Source of the DNA: Pisaster brevispinus
Taxonomy: Eukaryota; Echinodermata; Asteroidea; Forcipulatida; Asteriidae
Length of the DNA: 64,000 bases
Assembly: GCA_023634235.1 (NCBI GenBank)
Contig: JAMKCF010000001.1
Coordinates: 34,028,772 to 34,092,771, forward strand
Direction: 5' to 3'
A program made the translations under genes and the position numbers. The first letter of the stretch is position 1. Every line of letters starts with the position of its first letter. The notes beneath the pieces were generated by a model that did no database searches, was not told where the DNA came from, and saw only the letters and a list, made by a program, of their open reading frames with translations. Below, one piece after another: positions 32,501 to 39,475 of this stretch.

Positions 32501-34249
32501 ACAGAACAACGCGCATACAGAAGCTAACACATACACGTTTCGAACTTACATAGTTGCTAAGATATTAAAATAAAATGAAATGAAATAATATAGAAAAAAA
32601 AAGAAGTAGAACAATTTAAGCCACATGAAAAGAAATCTGCATTGCAAAATTGTTTTGACTGATATGTAGGCTATAGCTGGGTGTTGATCATGAGGGAAGA
32701 TCGCGGACATTGTATGGTTTGACATCCGTCGATTGCATGCTTTAGGTTTTGGTGCAAGAAAGTTTAGAGACTAAACTCAACACGCTGTGAAAATGGCAGC
32801 ATTTTTGTGTTTCTTAAACTCGAATGATCTACTTCACAACAAGATAATCGTTCACACATAAACATTTCAACTAATTCCCTGAAAGACTTTTGCACTTGGT
32901 ATACTTTACATTGTACTAGTTTCAATGCATTCAACAGACTGTGAACAGATTTGACCTGACCAACTGTATTTGTGTGTAACTGAAGGTTGACACGTGAATT
33001 ATTCAGGTGTTGACTATGGAGCCAGAAGCTCTGTAGTATATACATGTGTATAGGTATTATTGTGAAAAAAAATGGAGGCAAACTGAAAGGGATATTGAAT
33101 TAGTAAACAACTCTGGCAGTTCCCCACCTCTACCCGTGGGCTAAAGGAGGAAATTACTGGGATTCAACTATGCATGTATGTTAACTTCTGACCCCAATAT
33201 GAAATCCTTGTTGCAAATTTGTGTGCTTTCAGATGTCCGAGAAAGGCTTCATGCCTGAAGCCTTTCTCAGATTCAAAGTTTTGGGTGAAAAAATACATCT
33301 TTCTCTAAAACTACACTTTTCAAGTAATGGTCCCTAAGAAACAATGTTTACAGTCGGTGTTTCTAATTAAGAACCCAACATGAAGTATGTTTGGGTAAAA
33401 TATTCCAGCATCCAACATGTAGAAATACGGTATGTAACGTTTTTGTTGAAAGTGACAAAAACTTGAGAGAGAAAAAAGAAAGAAATAGGTGTTTCAAACT
33501 GCTGACCAACCAAAATGACCTATCAGGTAAAAATGAAAGGAGAACCCCCACCCACCCCCCTCAACAAAACAAAACTGGGTCTTTCTCGATGGCTGAAAAT
33601 GATGGAAAACATTTACATAATTACTTCGGTTATTACCGGGTAACTGTACAACACTATACGGCGAAACCAATCAACCCTATAGTAACATCAAACCTAAATA
33701 AGGAAAGATTGATGTGAATGAGCAACTGGTGAAGGAGTTCAAGATTAATTATAAAAACAAACCCTTTTGGATTAATTGTAAAAGGAAGAATCTATTCGAT
33801 TTGTAAAATTATTTTGAACGATGGCTTCTATAAATCCCCGTCAGCTCTGAAGTGGTCGTAGACTATAATCGTACCATGGGGCAATAAACTTGTTTGTTTC
33901 CATGCTGCTCGTACGATAGTTAAAAATGAAGGGTGTGGTCTGAACATATCGAAGTGCTACAATCTACGCAATGTATTGAATGAAATAAAGACAGTGAATG
34001 TTTAACTCACTGGAGGTTTTCTCTGATTTTCTCCGGATCAATGCCATTGATAACCCTTTGGGCAATGCTGGAGTCCGGTTCCTTCACCGCGTCTTGGTAG
34101 CTCTTTGGTGCCGTGGACTCCCCGGCAGAAGGTGCCTCCCCACCCGCTGTTGCTGGAGCAGTCACGTAATGTCCAAGTAAAATCCCGATCCCAAGTCCTA
34201 CTGCTAGTACCACAACAGCAGCTATCCCGACCAGAGTTTTGCTCGCCAT
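14381..34249 (-). CDS. NAALADL1: NAALADL1/FOLH1-family M28 zinc peptidase gene, complete, 18 exons
   Basis: Type II membrane, di-zinc exopeptidase of family M28B, expected to trim peptides at the outer cell face. Coding exons: 34011-34249, 26018-26183, 24358-24504, 23634-23759, 22859-23039, 22396-22489, 22121-22219, 21434-21519, 20403-20522, 19837-19919, 19235-19298, 18898-18965, 18487-18581, 18145-18235, 17188-17446, 16432-16513, 14862-14954, 14381-14567. They total 2280 nt: 759 aa and a stop, against about 740-750 in human relatives. Zinc ligands and catalytic Glu are present: His388, Asp398 (bridging), Glu435 (catalytic), Glu436, Asp464, His565. The arginine patch that makes FOLH1 prefer acidic substrates is absent (VDLTYTYD where human has GRARYTKN; Glu474 at human Arg463), so NAALADL1 is the nearer match. 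The start follows from the N-terminal anchor. Every splice junction keeps frame. Confidence 0.9.
14862..16513 (-). CDS. NAALADL1: Peptidase exons 16-17
   Basis: Exon 16433-16513 region (16432-16513: [20 protein letters not shown]) and exon 14862-14954 ([20 protein letters not shown], then GLPDRPFV). Both belong to the dimerisation domain. Exon 17 has two AGs 10 nt apart; only the upstream one (CATTTAG|TGTT) keeps the frame, the downstream CTGCAG gives a rapid stop. The 1.5-kb intron between them holds SINE and fold-back copies. Confidence 0.88.
15391..15603 (-). mobile_element. tRNA-derived SINE family A, inverted copy
   Basis: Reads in reverse: a (TTA)n tail at 15391-15420, the GCGC...TTAA body, CCAATGACCAGGGCAC and CTGAGGGAGCTGAGAAAG, and a box-B-like GGGATTCGAACCCAC at the head. 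The body matches copies at 7664 and 55797 (GGGAGCTGAG, CCCAGTGACCAGGG). The tRNA head is truncated. It sits in the exon 16-17 intron and abuts a family C element. Confidence 0.7.
15605..16098. mobile_element. Two fold-back family C elements, side by side
   Basis: Copies at 15605-15796 and 15909-16098, in the same intron and separated by about 110 bp. Both begin with (GG)GCCCAATTTCATA and end with GCTTAAGCAGCTCTATGAAA TTGG. Internal arms pair. Either a double insertion or a local duplication. Confidence 0.8.
16145..16375 (-). mobile_element. tRNA-related SINE family B, copy 2 (inverted)
   Basis: On the minus strand: body GGCTGCCGCTTCCCAGGTTG, then GGCTTCTGACTGGCACC, then tRNA-like TAGCTCAGTTGGTAAAGC with GGTTCAAGACCCGCTCCAG, then TTTTCTTTGTTCAAAACCCC. 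This is the best-preserved copy. The tRNA part looks tRNA-Lys-like. It lies in the intron after exon 16. Confidence 0.75.
16620..16740. repeat. Fold-back family J, copy 1
   Basis: TTGGCGGCTGTGGTAATTAC at one end pairs loosely with TAGCTGCAGCTGCCAATTCC at the other. The centre carries TTGCTAAGGGTGTTGCTC and ATGATGTGGAAATCTAGCCG. A related unit is at 51925-52030 (TAGGGTGTTGCTAGG, GACCTGGAAAGCTAGCCG). Confidence 0.55.
16963..17153. mobile_element. Fold-back element family D, copy 2
   Basis: Same arms as 1146-1338 (GTCATGATCGAAGCAGGC against GCCTGCTTTGATCATGATGAC; GAATTATGAACTCCCACCC against GGGTGAGAGTTCATAATTC). It ends only about 35 bp from the donor of peptidase exon 15 (17187), so the insertion lies close to a splice site. 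Confidence 0.8.
17188..17446 (-). CDS. NAALADL1: Peptidase exon 15: last zinc ligand, start of dimerisation domain
   Basis: 86 codons plus one base. Translation [18 protein letters not shown], then [20 protein letters not shown]. His565 in [10 protein letters not shown] is the fifth zinc ligand and Tyr564 matches human Tyr552, which stabilises the tetrahedral intermediate. The acceptor reads CTGAAG|AATGG, weaker than its neighbours. The rest enters the helical dimerisation domain. Confidence 0.9.
17885..18045 (+). pseudogene. Non-LTR retrotransposon (LINE) 3' relic, frameshifted
   Basis: Plus-strand translation [18 protein letters not shown] in one frame, then [13 protein letters not shown] in the next. 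Together these match the extreme C-terminal motif of many CR1/Jockey-like reverse transcriptases (Ala-Pro-Arg-x-Trp-Asn-x-Leu-Pro-x-x-Leu, then Phe-Lys-x-x-Leu-Lys). A one-base shift near 17962 breaks the frame. It lies antisense in the exon 14-15 intron. The family is not determined; nothing upstream is recognisable. Confidence 0.7.
18145..18581 (-). CDS. NAALADL1: Peptidase exons 13-14
   Basis: Exon 18487-18581 ([20 protein letters not shown]) and exon 18145-18235 ([20 protein letters not shown]). [10 protein letters not shown] is the M28B signature around the active-site loop and matches NAALADL1 wording (LGAGSDYAPF) better than FOLH1 (LGSGNDFEVF). The following VDLTYTYDQ lacks the two arginines of the FOLH1 arginine patch. 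Confidence 0.9.
18898..19298 (-). CDS. NAALADL1: Peptidase exons 11-12
   Basis: Exon 19235-19298 ([20 protein letters not shown]) carries zinc ligand Asp464. Exon 18898-18965 ([20 protein letters not shown]) continues the peptidase core; Glu474 replaces the substrate-binding Arg463 of human FOLH1. The junction codon is Gly (G|GT). Confidence 0.9.
19837..19919 (-). CDS. NAALADL1: Peptidase exon 10: catalytic glutamate
   Basis: 83 nt. Translation [20 protein letters not shown], then GSNEWVE. Glu435 (general base) and Glu436 (zinc ligand) form the M28 Glu-Glu pair. The motif is nearly identical to NAALADL1 ([14 protein letters not shown]). Confidence 0.92.
20140..20252. repeat. 22-23-bp tandem repeat, five copies
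   Basis: Unit close to AGCAACCAATGCACTATACCTGT, repeated five times with substitutions, in the exon 9-10 intron of the peptidase gene. The phrase TTTGAACTGACCATCCT also occurs twice nearby (20299 and 20393); the second overlaps the exon 9 donor. Confidence 0.8.
20403..20522 (-). CDS. NAALADL1: Peptidase exon 9: first zinc ligands
   Basis: 120 nt. Translation [20 protein letters not shown], then [17 protein letters not shown]. His388 and the bridging Asp398 match human FOLH1 His377 and Asp387. The donor is GGATG|GTCAGT. Confidence 0.92.
21434..22489 (-). CDS. NAALADL1: Peptidase exons 6-8
   Basis: Exons 22396-22489 ([20 protein letters not shown]), 22121-22219 ([20 protein letters not shown]) and 21434-21519 ([20 protein letters not shown], then TIRGSVEPG). 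[11 protein letters not shown] and [10 protein letters not shown] are conserved joins between the PA and peptidase domains in this family. Splice phases are 1-2, 2-2 and 2-1 and join exactly. The introns hold no recognisable gene. Confidence 0.9.
22613..22860 (-). repeat. Two extra 118-bp copies of the 3' half of peptidase exon 5 with its donor site
   Basis: TGAATCTTACCAAT recurs at 22613, 22731 and 22849 (period 118). Each unit holds, on the minus strand, the end of exon 5 ([18 protein letters not shown] wording), an intact ATTG|GTAAGATTC donor and the start of the intron. The two extra copies also begin with an acceptor-like TTC(C/T)(C/T)AG|TGG, so 22741-22829 and 22623-22711 are 89-nt candidate pseudoexons. 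89 and 118 are not multiples of three, so inclusion would shift the frame. Confidence 0.92.
22859..23039 (-). CDS. NAALADL1: Peptidase exon 5: PA domain end
   Basis: 60 codons plus one base. Translation [20 protein letters not shown], then [14 protein letters not shown] and [11 protein letters not shown]. It belongs to the protease-associated domain inserted in the fold; GDPLTxGYPA is a family signature. The donor at 22858 is one of three identical donors created by the local 118-bp duplications; only this one splices in frame to exon 6 without adding sequence. Confidence 0.9.
23634..23759 (-). CDS. NAALADL1: Peptidase exon 4
   Basis: 42 codons, phase 0 both ends. Translation [20 protein letters not shown], then [16 protein letters not shown]. 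This is the first part of the PA domain (human FOLH1 has DLVYVNYARTEDFFKL). Clean acceptor TTTTCAG and donor AAG|GTGAGA. Confidence 0.92.
23858..24098 (-). mobile_element. tRNA-related SINE family B, copy 3 (inverted)
   Basis: Same order as 16145-16375: body GCCGCTTCCCAGGTTGTATC, then GGCTTCTGACTGGCACTCC, then tRNA-like TAGCTTAGTTGGTAGAGTGC and a final TTTTCTTGATTCAACTCC. It lies in the exon 3-4 intron of the peptidase gene. Confidence 0.72.
24358..24504 (-). CDS. NAALADL1: Peptidase exon 3
   Basis: 49 codons, phase 0 both ends (acceptor CATGTAG|ATTG, donor AGAG|GTACAG). Translation [20 protein letters not shown], then [16 protein letters not shown], the start of the PA domain (human LxPPFSAFSPQG). 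The first 122 nt of this exon and 34 nt of the preceding intron are the template of the 156-bp tandem array just upstream. Confidence 0.92.
24535..25266 (-). repeat. Tandem array of five 156-bp partial exon-3 copies with acceptor sites
   Basis: Units start at 24535, 24691, 24847, 25003 and 25159 (GTGAGCATTGAATGG; the last is cut at about 25266). Each holds the first 122 nt of exon 3, an intact GTAG acceptor and 34 nt of intron; the true exon is copy zero. None includes the exon's donor end. Read from its acceptor, each copy would stay open for 40 codons and then hit TAA just past the breakpoint (AATGCTCACTAA). Copies differ by a few substitutions, so this is a diverging array and not a sequencing stutter. 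Confidence 0.95.
26018..26183 (-). CDS. NAALADL1: Peptidase exon 2
   Basis: One base plus 55 codons. Translation [20 protein letters not shown], then [20 protein letters not shown] and [10 protein letters not shown]. It matches the conserved N-terminal part of the ectodomain (human: LxxxPHLAGT...WKxxGLDxAExxxYxVLLS). It joins exon 1 through a split Gln codon (CA|A) across the 7.8-kb intron. Confidence 0.92.
26411..26525. mobile_element. Near-perfect 85-bp hairpin flanked by direct repeats
   Basis: CTCCTAGAACTATGCGGTTC at 26426 pairs with GAACCGCATAGTTCTA and TCTAGGAG at the right, meeting at CTCCACGTGGAG. Direct repeats TATTCAAACTGTA flank it at 26412 and 26510. It looks like a hairpin insertion with a 13-bp target duplication. 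No coding capacity. Confidence 0.75.
27242..29388. mobile_element. Candidate 2.1-kb non-autonomous DNA transposon with 9-bp target duplication
   Basis: CCTGACAGC occurs immediately outside both ends (27233-27241 and 29389-29397). The ends begin TAGTCTT and finish AAGACTA. Subterminally, a 72-bp segment at 27304-27375 recurs inverted at 29318-29389 with 71 of 72 bases identical by eye. The left end has a further hairpin (27240-27307, AGTCTTTCGCTCG against CGAGCGAAAGCTAGT). The right end has the 20-bp palindrome CTATCACCCTGACGCGCTAT (29261) against its complement (29308). No transposase is recognisable inside. Confidence 0.55.
28413..28798. mobile_element. MITE-like element, about 390 bp, with terminal inverted repeats
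   Basis: Begins ACAGGCACTAGACACG and ends GTGTCCAGAGTGCCTTTAAA, which are inverted matches. Inside are GAAAAAGGCTTCAGGCCTGA and AGTCGTTTCTCACAATGTTT. A partial copy lies at 33205-33345. It sits within the larger candidate transposon, so it is a nested insertion or an internal part of it. Confidence 0.65.
31236..31368. mobile_element. Fold-back element family E, copy 1
   Basis: Arms GCAAGTCTCGCGCGTATTCG and AATACGCGCGAGACTTGC, with AATAGACCGT against ACAGTCTATT outside and GGGACCACTGTGGTCCCA inside. Copy 2 is at 41968-42118 in the reverse internal order. Short, non-coding. Confidence 0.8.
31955..32103. mobile_element. Element family G, copy 2
   Basis: CTCTTTTGGGAGGAGAGTTG, then CTGAAAAGAGCTGTGTGGTC and CAGTATACTCTGCTGGTCTT, as at 5930-6066 in the same orientation. 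It lies in intron 1 of the peptidase gene. Confidence 0.6.
33205..33345 (+). repeat. Partial copy of the 28.4-kb MITE
   Basis: TGTGTGCTTTCAGATGTCCG, then AAAGGCTTCATGCCTGAAGC and CTTTCTCAGATTCAAAG align with 28580-28720 in the same orientation. The termini are lost. Confidence 0.65.
34011..34249 (-). CDS. NAALADL1: Peptidase exon 1: start codon and signal anchor
   Basis: 79 codons plus two bases from ATG at 34249 to donor CTCCA|GTGAGT. It starts [20 protein letters not shown] and continues IGILLGHYV: a short cytoplasmic end and one transmembrane helix at about residues 6-28, as in type II NAALADL1 (GLGIILGHF). It then runs through an Ala/Gly/Ser-rich stalk into [11 protein letters not shown]. 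No upstream in-frame ATG was chosen because the anchor is already at the N-terminus. Confidence 0.92.
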
Positions 34250-36689
34250 TATATTTGGGTTGATTTCCAGCTAGAAGGCCAAGCGTGAAATAATTGCATG
34301 GGGTCTCGCCCCTCCGCGTGCTTCAAAATGAACTCAGTGATATTATTAAACTGTTGCTGTACGTTTTTAGTCTTGATTCAAGACGCTCCAGTCGTTTATT
34401 ATCTAGAAAGCCATACTCTTGTTGCGGACTCCCAAGGTAGCGGTCTAGAGTGAGAGCGCTCCCTCTTGTGGTGATGGATCGTGGGATATTAAAAGCAGAA
34501 CGGTCTAGACTACACGTTCTTATGAATAGGCCTAACTACTGCCCCTTCCCCCTATGCGGACTATACAGTTTCAAAGTGAGTATAATACGATGGCCTCTAG
34601 TTGCCAACATGAAATCTAAAAACGAAGTTTCTTCCAGTAATGTACTAATAGAAAGGTCAAGCACTTATAGTAATAATTTCCAACATCTCAGCTTAATATT
34701 ATCGTGTTTTTTTCACGTTTTGCAAAAAGAAAAATTCTCAAATTATCATCGCTTAGTTCATTTTCCTAGGTAGCAGGGATTTGTCAAAAATGTTGGCAAT
34801 AAATGAACTCATACGCATGAGCATGCAGTGTAGGTTTGTTGATCTGAATTAAACTAACGAAAGAGTAAAGTCACAATTTTAAAAAGTAAAATAAGTGAAC
34901 ATTCTCACTTTCTTTCAATGTAAATGCTAATACCATTTATTTCCGCATGATCGTTAACATCAAGAAAAAACTGTGATTAGTTGAGGCATGTTCATAAAAA
35001 CAGCTTTTGTCGAGGATCAGCAAATATCAACCTAAATAAAAACAATAGTAAATAAATAAATAAATAATAATTACATAATGAACCCCCCCCAAAAAACCCA
35101 ACCCCCCCCAAAAAACAACGAAAGACCTATTTTTTTTCTTTTCGGAGGGCAGTTATTTTTTATTTTGGAAAGCATCTGTTTCATATTTAAGAGCAGCAGC
35201 AAAATATAAACAGCTACTCTTGAAAAAAGGCAACTGTTCTTGAAAATAAAACTACTACTACCCAAAATAACATAGCGATGGCGCTAACGGGCTTTTCTAA
35301 ACAAAAACCCCCACTAAAACAAACAGTATTGGTGCAATTAATTTCTCACCCCCCCCCCCCCTTCCCGGTGAATTTTAACTAATTCATTCGCCAAGTCATT
35401 CATATAATTATATTATTCTTGTCGGTTTCCGTCCGCATAAAAACTTAGCCTTTTGCGATTGCAATTCACGGACACCGTATAATATTTGCATCTTCCACAA
35501 ACGGGCTCATTGAGCCAGAGATACGAGTCAAGGCCTTTTACTACACAACTTCACCATGTTGACTCAGCAACCGGACTTAACTTGATTCTTTATTGACTAA
35601 AGGTCACTACAGTTGGACGTTCTGATGTCATAAAAACATCTGGTGAAATAAGTCAACTATTCGTCTTATAGAGCACGGTCTTATACAACCACTGTGTACA
35701 TAAATACTTAACGCCAATAGTCAATAACCGTGAGATTTGAACACGAGTTTAAAGCTTATGTATTAATGATTGCCGAACTAAGTCGGTCTTATGAGTTGCA
35801 TAAAAGACATCTATGTCAGTTGATACATTTTGACGACGGAGACAAAACCTGAGCTGTAGCATTATGGTGGTCAAAATGCCCCCTTCCGCGAAACCACTGC
35901 TATAACGATAACAATAGTACTACTTAACATTTACATAGAGCAATGCAGGCGCCTTTATGGGCGACACAAAACATAAAACAAATAAATAAATAAGCAATTT
36001 TGCTACAAAAATGTGGATTCAAACAAGTGAGTCTTTAAAAGTCCCTTGAAAATCAGAACAGTCAGCATGACGAATATGAACACAGGTTAGTCATTCCATA
36101 ATAAAGGTACTAGAATGAATGAAGCATTTTGTAGAAAAACTAGTTTGCGTCAGTAAGGATTGGCCAGCAGAACGAAGAGGACGAATAGGGATATGAGTTG
36201 ATACCTTTTGACCATGGAGACAAAACCCCAGCTCTAGCCCTTTTGGGCTAATCATGGAGGAAGGCTCCATGGGCTAACTTATCCCTCTCGATATCATGCC
36301 CCATATAGGCTCTAGTGTTATAGGGAATTTTGTCCCCCAGTGTAGCCTTACACAATAGAAAAAAAGCTACCCCACAAGGTTTTCTTTGTTCTAGTGGTAC
36401 CCCACAGAGAATTTCTTCAGAAAAGAGAAATAATAGATCAACGGAAGTACCCCGTAGCTGCCATGTAAGGGTATGTGCTCATTTTCGGTACCATATGGAG
36501 ATCGAGGACAAAACAAACTTAGGGGAAACAAAAGGTTTCGACATGGAAATTCTAAAGACCGGGCTGCTCCACATGGAAATTTGTGTACAAAGTCTACGGG
36601 AAACTGTTAAGTGCAGGGACACATGAAAGAACAAAATAATATTCCACAAAGATGCAATTTTGAGAATGTGTGGTTCTCCATGTGGTAAA

Positions 36690-36775
36690 TTAACATGGGC
36701 TGAAGAAAGTTAAAAAAAAAGTGCGCCATCAGGCAAAATGTCAAGACAATTCGCCGTATGGGGACAAACTCTCCT
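36690..36775 (+). repeat. Interspersed repeat shared with 4.9 kb
   Basis: AACATGGGCTGAAGAAAGTT and CAATTCGCCGTATGGGGAC match 4945-5035 in order and orientation. The surrounding 36150-36660 segment (CCATGGAGACAAAACC, GCTGCTCCACATGGAAATTT) has a weaker inverted relative at 52440-52560 (TGGAGCACCCCAGTCTTTAG). Confidence 0.5.
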
Positions 36776-37102
36776 GCCACACCGACTTTTGGCTCAGTCA
36801 GTTATTTAAAACTGACTGTGTTTTCGGTGCAGGGACTTCACCGGGGCCTTAAGCCGGAGCCCCAGCCGTTGTTGCAGACGTCTTTGATCATGTTTGCTAT
36901 TACACCCACTCTCAAATAATATGCATCCCTGTGGAGACATATTTTGTTCTTTCCCTTTGTGCCGAATATAACCAGATGTTCCACAACTTAGTTTTTTTTA
37001 CCACGACTGCCCAAATCAGTAAGTGTCCGTTCCTAAGGTCAGTTTTTCAGCTTCAATTATAGTTTGAGCCATTATACAATCGGGTCAAAAATAAAAAGTC
37101 GA

Positions 37103-37215
37103 TGCAACAAATTGTACCACGGAAGTGAAAACAGGCCGAGGTCGCTCCTTTAAGTTTCTGAACCAAATTGTACCACTGGAAACAGGCCGAGATTGCCCCT
37201 TTAAAGTAACAGTCC
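37103..37215 (+). repeat. Degenerate tandem pair of about 55 bp
   Basis: AAATTGTACCAC, then AACAGGCCGAG and CCTTTAA occur twice in a row (first unit from about 37107, second from about 37164). Intergenic. Confidence 0.6.
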
Positions 37216-38834
37216 ATGGATAAAGTGTTATTGCATTAATGGTTTATGGGATTACTAGCTTATGAGAAGAAAAAAATGTGTGGATGGCTCCCGTTTCGAC
37301 CCTAGCTGAGTCTTTTTCAAAACCTATAGATAACCCAAAACCTACCTACTACCCAACCCAACAATCCTACATAAATATTTTAAAGGGTTTTCAATCCATT
37401 TACTGTACAATACAAGTATTTGATGCGAAAATTAATTCTCTAAAAAAAATCCTACAGTATTCCTAAGAAAACAGAATTAGTTGTTGCAAATTGCTCACCA
37501 ACCTAATTATAAAGGACCTATGCAACAAATAAAAGGCCGAAAACGTCAAAATTGGTAGCAACGTCGAATCAGGCCATTAGCTATTTTTTGTTAAAATTTT
37601 GTTTTGCTTAATAAGATTAATGCTATGAGTGGAGTAACACTATGACACCATACATTATAAAATCCTTAATTACATCGATATCACTAATGAATAAATAAAA
37701 AACATACATCAATGCCTTAAAACTATAGTCCCAGTGGGAACCAAACTTCTGAATGGATGATGTTCTGCTCTGCATTTCCATCCAATTTTCTAGTTAATGA
37801 TAATTTTGTTGTAATTTGTTAGAGGTTAGATACATTCCATTTTCTTTTTCTTATCATAATTATGTAAGTTTGAATAATTTATGATGTTTTGTATGTTATT
37901 ATGTATATGTGTGTATATTGGGTTTGTGGTAACACCATGTGTATATTTACTTTGCTGTGTAGATTTTGTTCTTTGAGAACTTGTCTTGCTATTTCTACTG
38001 CCGCGGAGTAGATTTCAGCTGCTTATTTTACCTGAGCGGAAGGTAGGAAATCGGCAGGGACTACTCCTTTCGCTACATTATCAATATTTCTCATTGTGAC
38101 ACCATTGTTTGTTTTAATAGCACTTCAGACTGATGCATAATTAAAATAAATCTCTTTGCACGCGGTAACTGTCTACATGTACACATTATGGTAAGCTGTA
38201 AGAGCCATGTTGCCTCAAATGCGCACAACACTGTATAACACATGGAAACAAATTGGGCCGGAGTACACTCAGATTTGAGTCTGGACTCCAGACGATGGTG
38301 TTTTAACACAAATACCCCGGTAATCCATGATAACAAAACAAACGGTCAAAACAATGAACAAAATTGAATTTTGTTTTATTTACTTCAACAACCATTAGAA
38401 AAGAGAGCAATATACTAAAATGAAATGATAAAAAAACATTGATTAAAAATAATCTCATCGATATGTTATTCACTACACCATGACAAGTTATAATTGTTCT
38501 TTGCATACATTTAAATAATGATAATTAGTGCAATATTGTGAAATCATTTTCTTTACAAGAAAGATTGCAAATTTTATTTAATGATGTCAGGCGAAGCAAA
38601 TACAAGAAGAAAATATTTGGGTTTTTCTTTTAACGTTTTAAATAAACATTGATAAATAAGTTGTAATTAGTGAAAAAAAAAAGAATTTGTCGAAAAGAAC
38701 TGATAGTGAAAAATTTTACAACTTAACTAAAATAACAAACAAGCATTTAAAACATTGTACTAGTTAATACAAAAATATAGAATTTATAACAAGCATTTAT
38801 AACAAGATGACATTTTACTGACATCCAACAGTAG

Positions 38835-38965
38835 AGGGCCGAACGTGCGAAGTGACTCGACTGACGGTGCAAAGTGACTCAGCTGACGGTACGAAGTGAC
38901 CAGCTTTGCCAAGGTACGAAGTGACTCGAAGGTACGAAGTGACTCGAAGGTACGAAGTGGTGTAC
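38835..38965. repeat. Short tandem repeat of GAAGTGACTC units
   Basis: About seven copies of a 17-25-bp unit, closest to AAGGTACGAAGTGACTCG, ending GAAGTGTCCGAC. The last three are regular (18 bp). It lies about 500 bp beyond the dispanin 1 stop codon and could be transcribed as 3' UTR. Confidence 0.75.
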
Positions 38966-39475
38966 GAAGTGTCCGACATCCGCATATTGTACGTTTTACT
39001 AATGAGGTCATCAGGACCACTATGTAACATTTTACACCACTCACGCGATTCTTTTGGATAAAGCTATATCTGTTTATTTGAAAAGTTACTTTGTATATTT
39101 ACTGCCAATTTATTCTATGAATCTGCTTACAATTTACAATTAATTTATAAAACCAATGTGTTTTTTCAGTTTCGTATAAAAAATCTGGAGGAAGTCATGA
39201 AACATCACAAGTTTTATAACTGACAGTGGACTTCTACAGCATAAAATAACCGGAGAGAGCAGTTAATGGCTTTGCTTGCTACAGACCGCAAAATTTGCAT
39301 CAAGTCTATTTTGAATAATTATCTGGTAGGCCCTATTTAAACCCCCAAGGACTGGCTCTAGCCACGCCAAAGCCATAACTCAAACACAGTATTCGTGCTT
39401 ATTTTGATGTAGCCGTTAGCCAGAGCCGTACGTCGAGAGCCAAAGACGTTGTTTCTCAAAGGCACATACACAAAT

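Larger units (their letters stand above)
26184..34010. other. First intron of peptidase gene (7.8 kb), mobile-element rich
   Basis: No coding exon was recognised. Contents listed separately: a perfect hairpin at 26424-26510, a 2.1-kb candidate transposon at 27242-29388 with a MITE inside, fold-backs at 31236-31368 and 31955-32103, and a repeat at 33205-33345. The parts at 29.4-31.2 kb and 32.2-33.2 kb show nothing identifiable apart from G-, C- and A-runs (29470, 30697). Confidence 0.7.
34250..39475. other. Intergenic tract between peptidase 5' end and dispanin 1
   Basis: 5.2 kb without a supportable gene. The peptidase promoter should lie just above 34250; no TATA box or other clear core element was identified. 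At 34368-34475 there are fragments akin to the 27.3-kb element (TAGTCTTGATTCAAGACGC, GAGCGCTCCCTCTTGTGG). Then come C-runs (35090, 35350), unclassified interspersed repeats (36150-36780), a short tandem duplication (37103-37215) and the array at 38840-38960. Dispanin 1 3' UTR probably covers the last few hundred bases, with AATAAA-type signals on the minus strand near 39073 and 39106. Confidence 0.6.
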
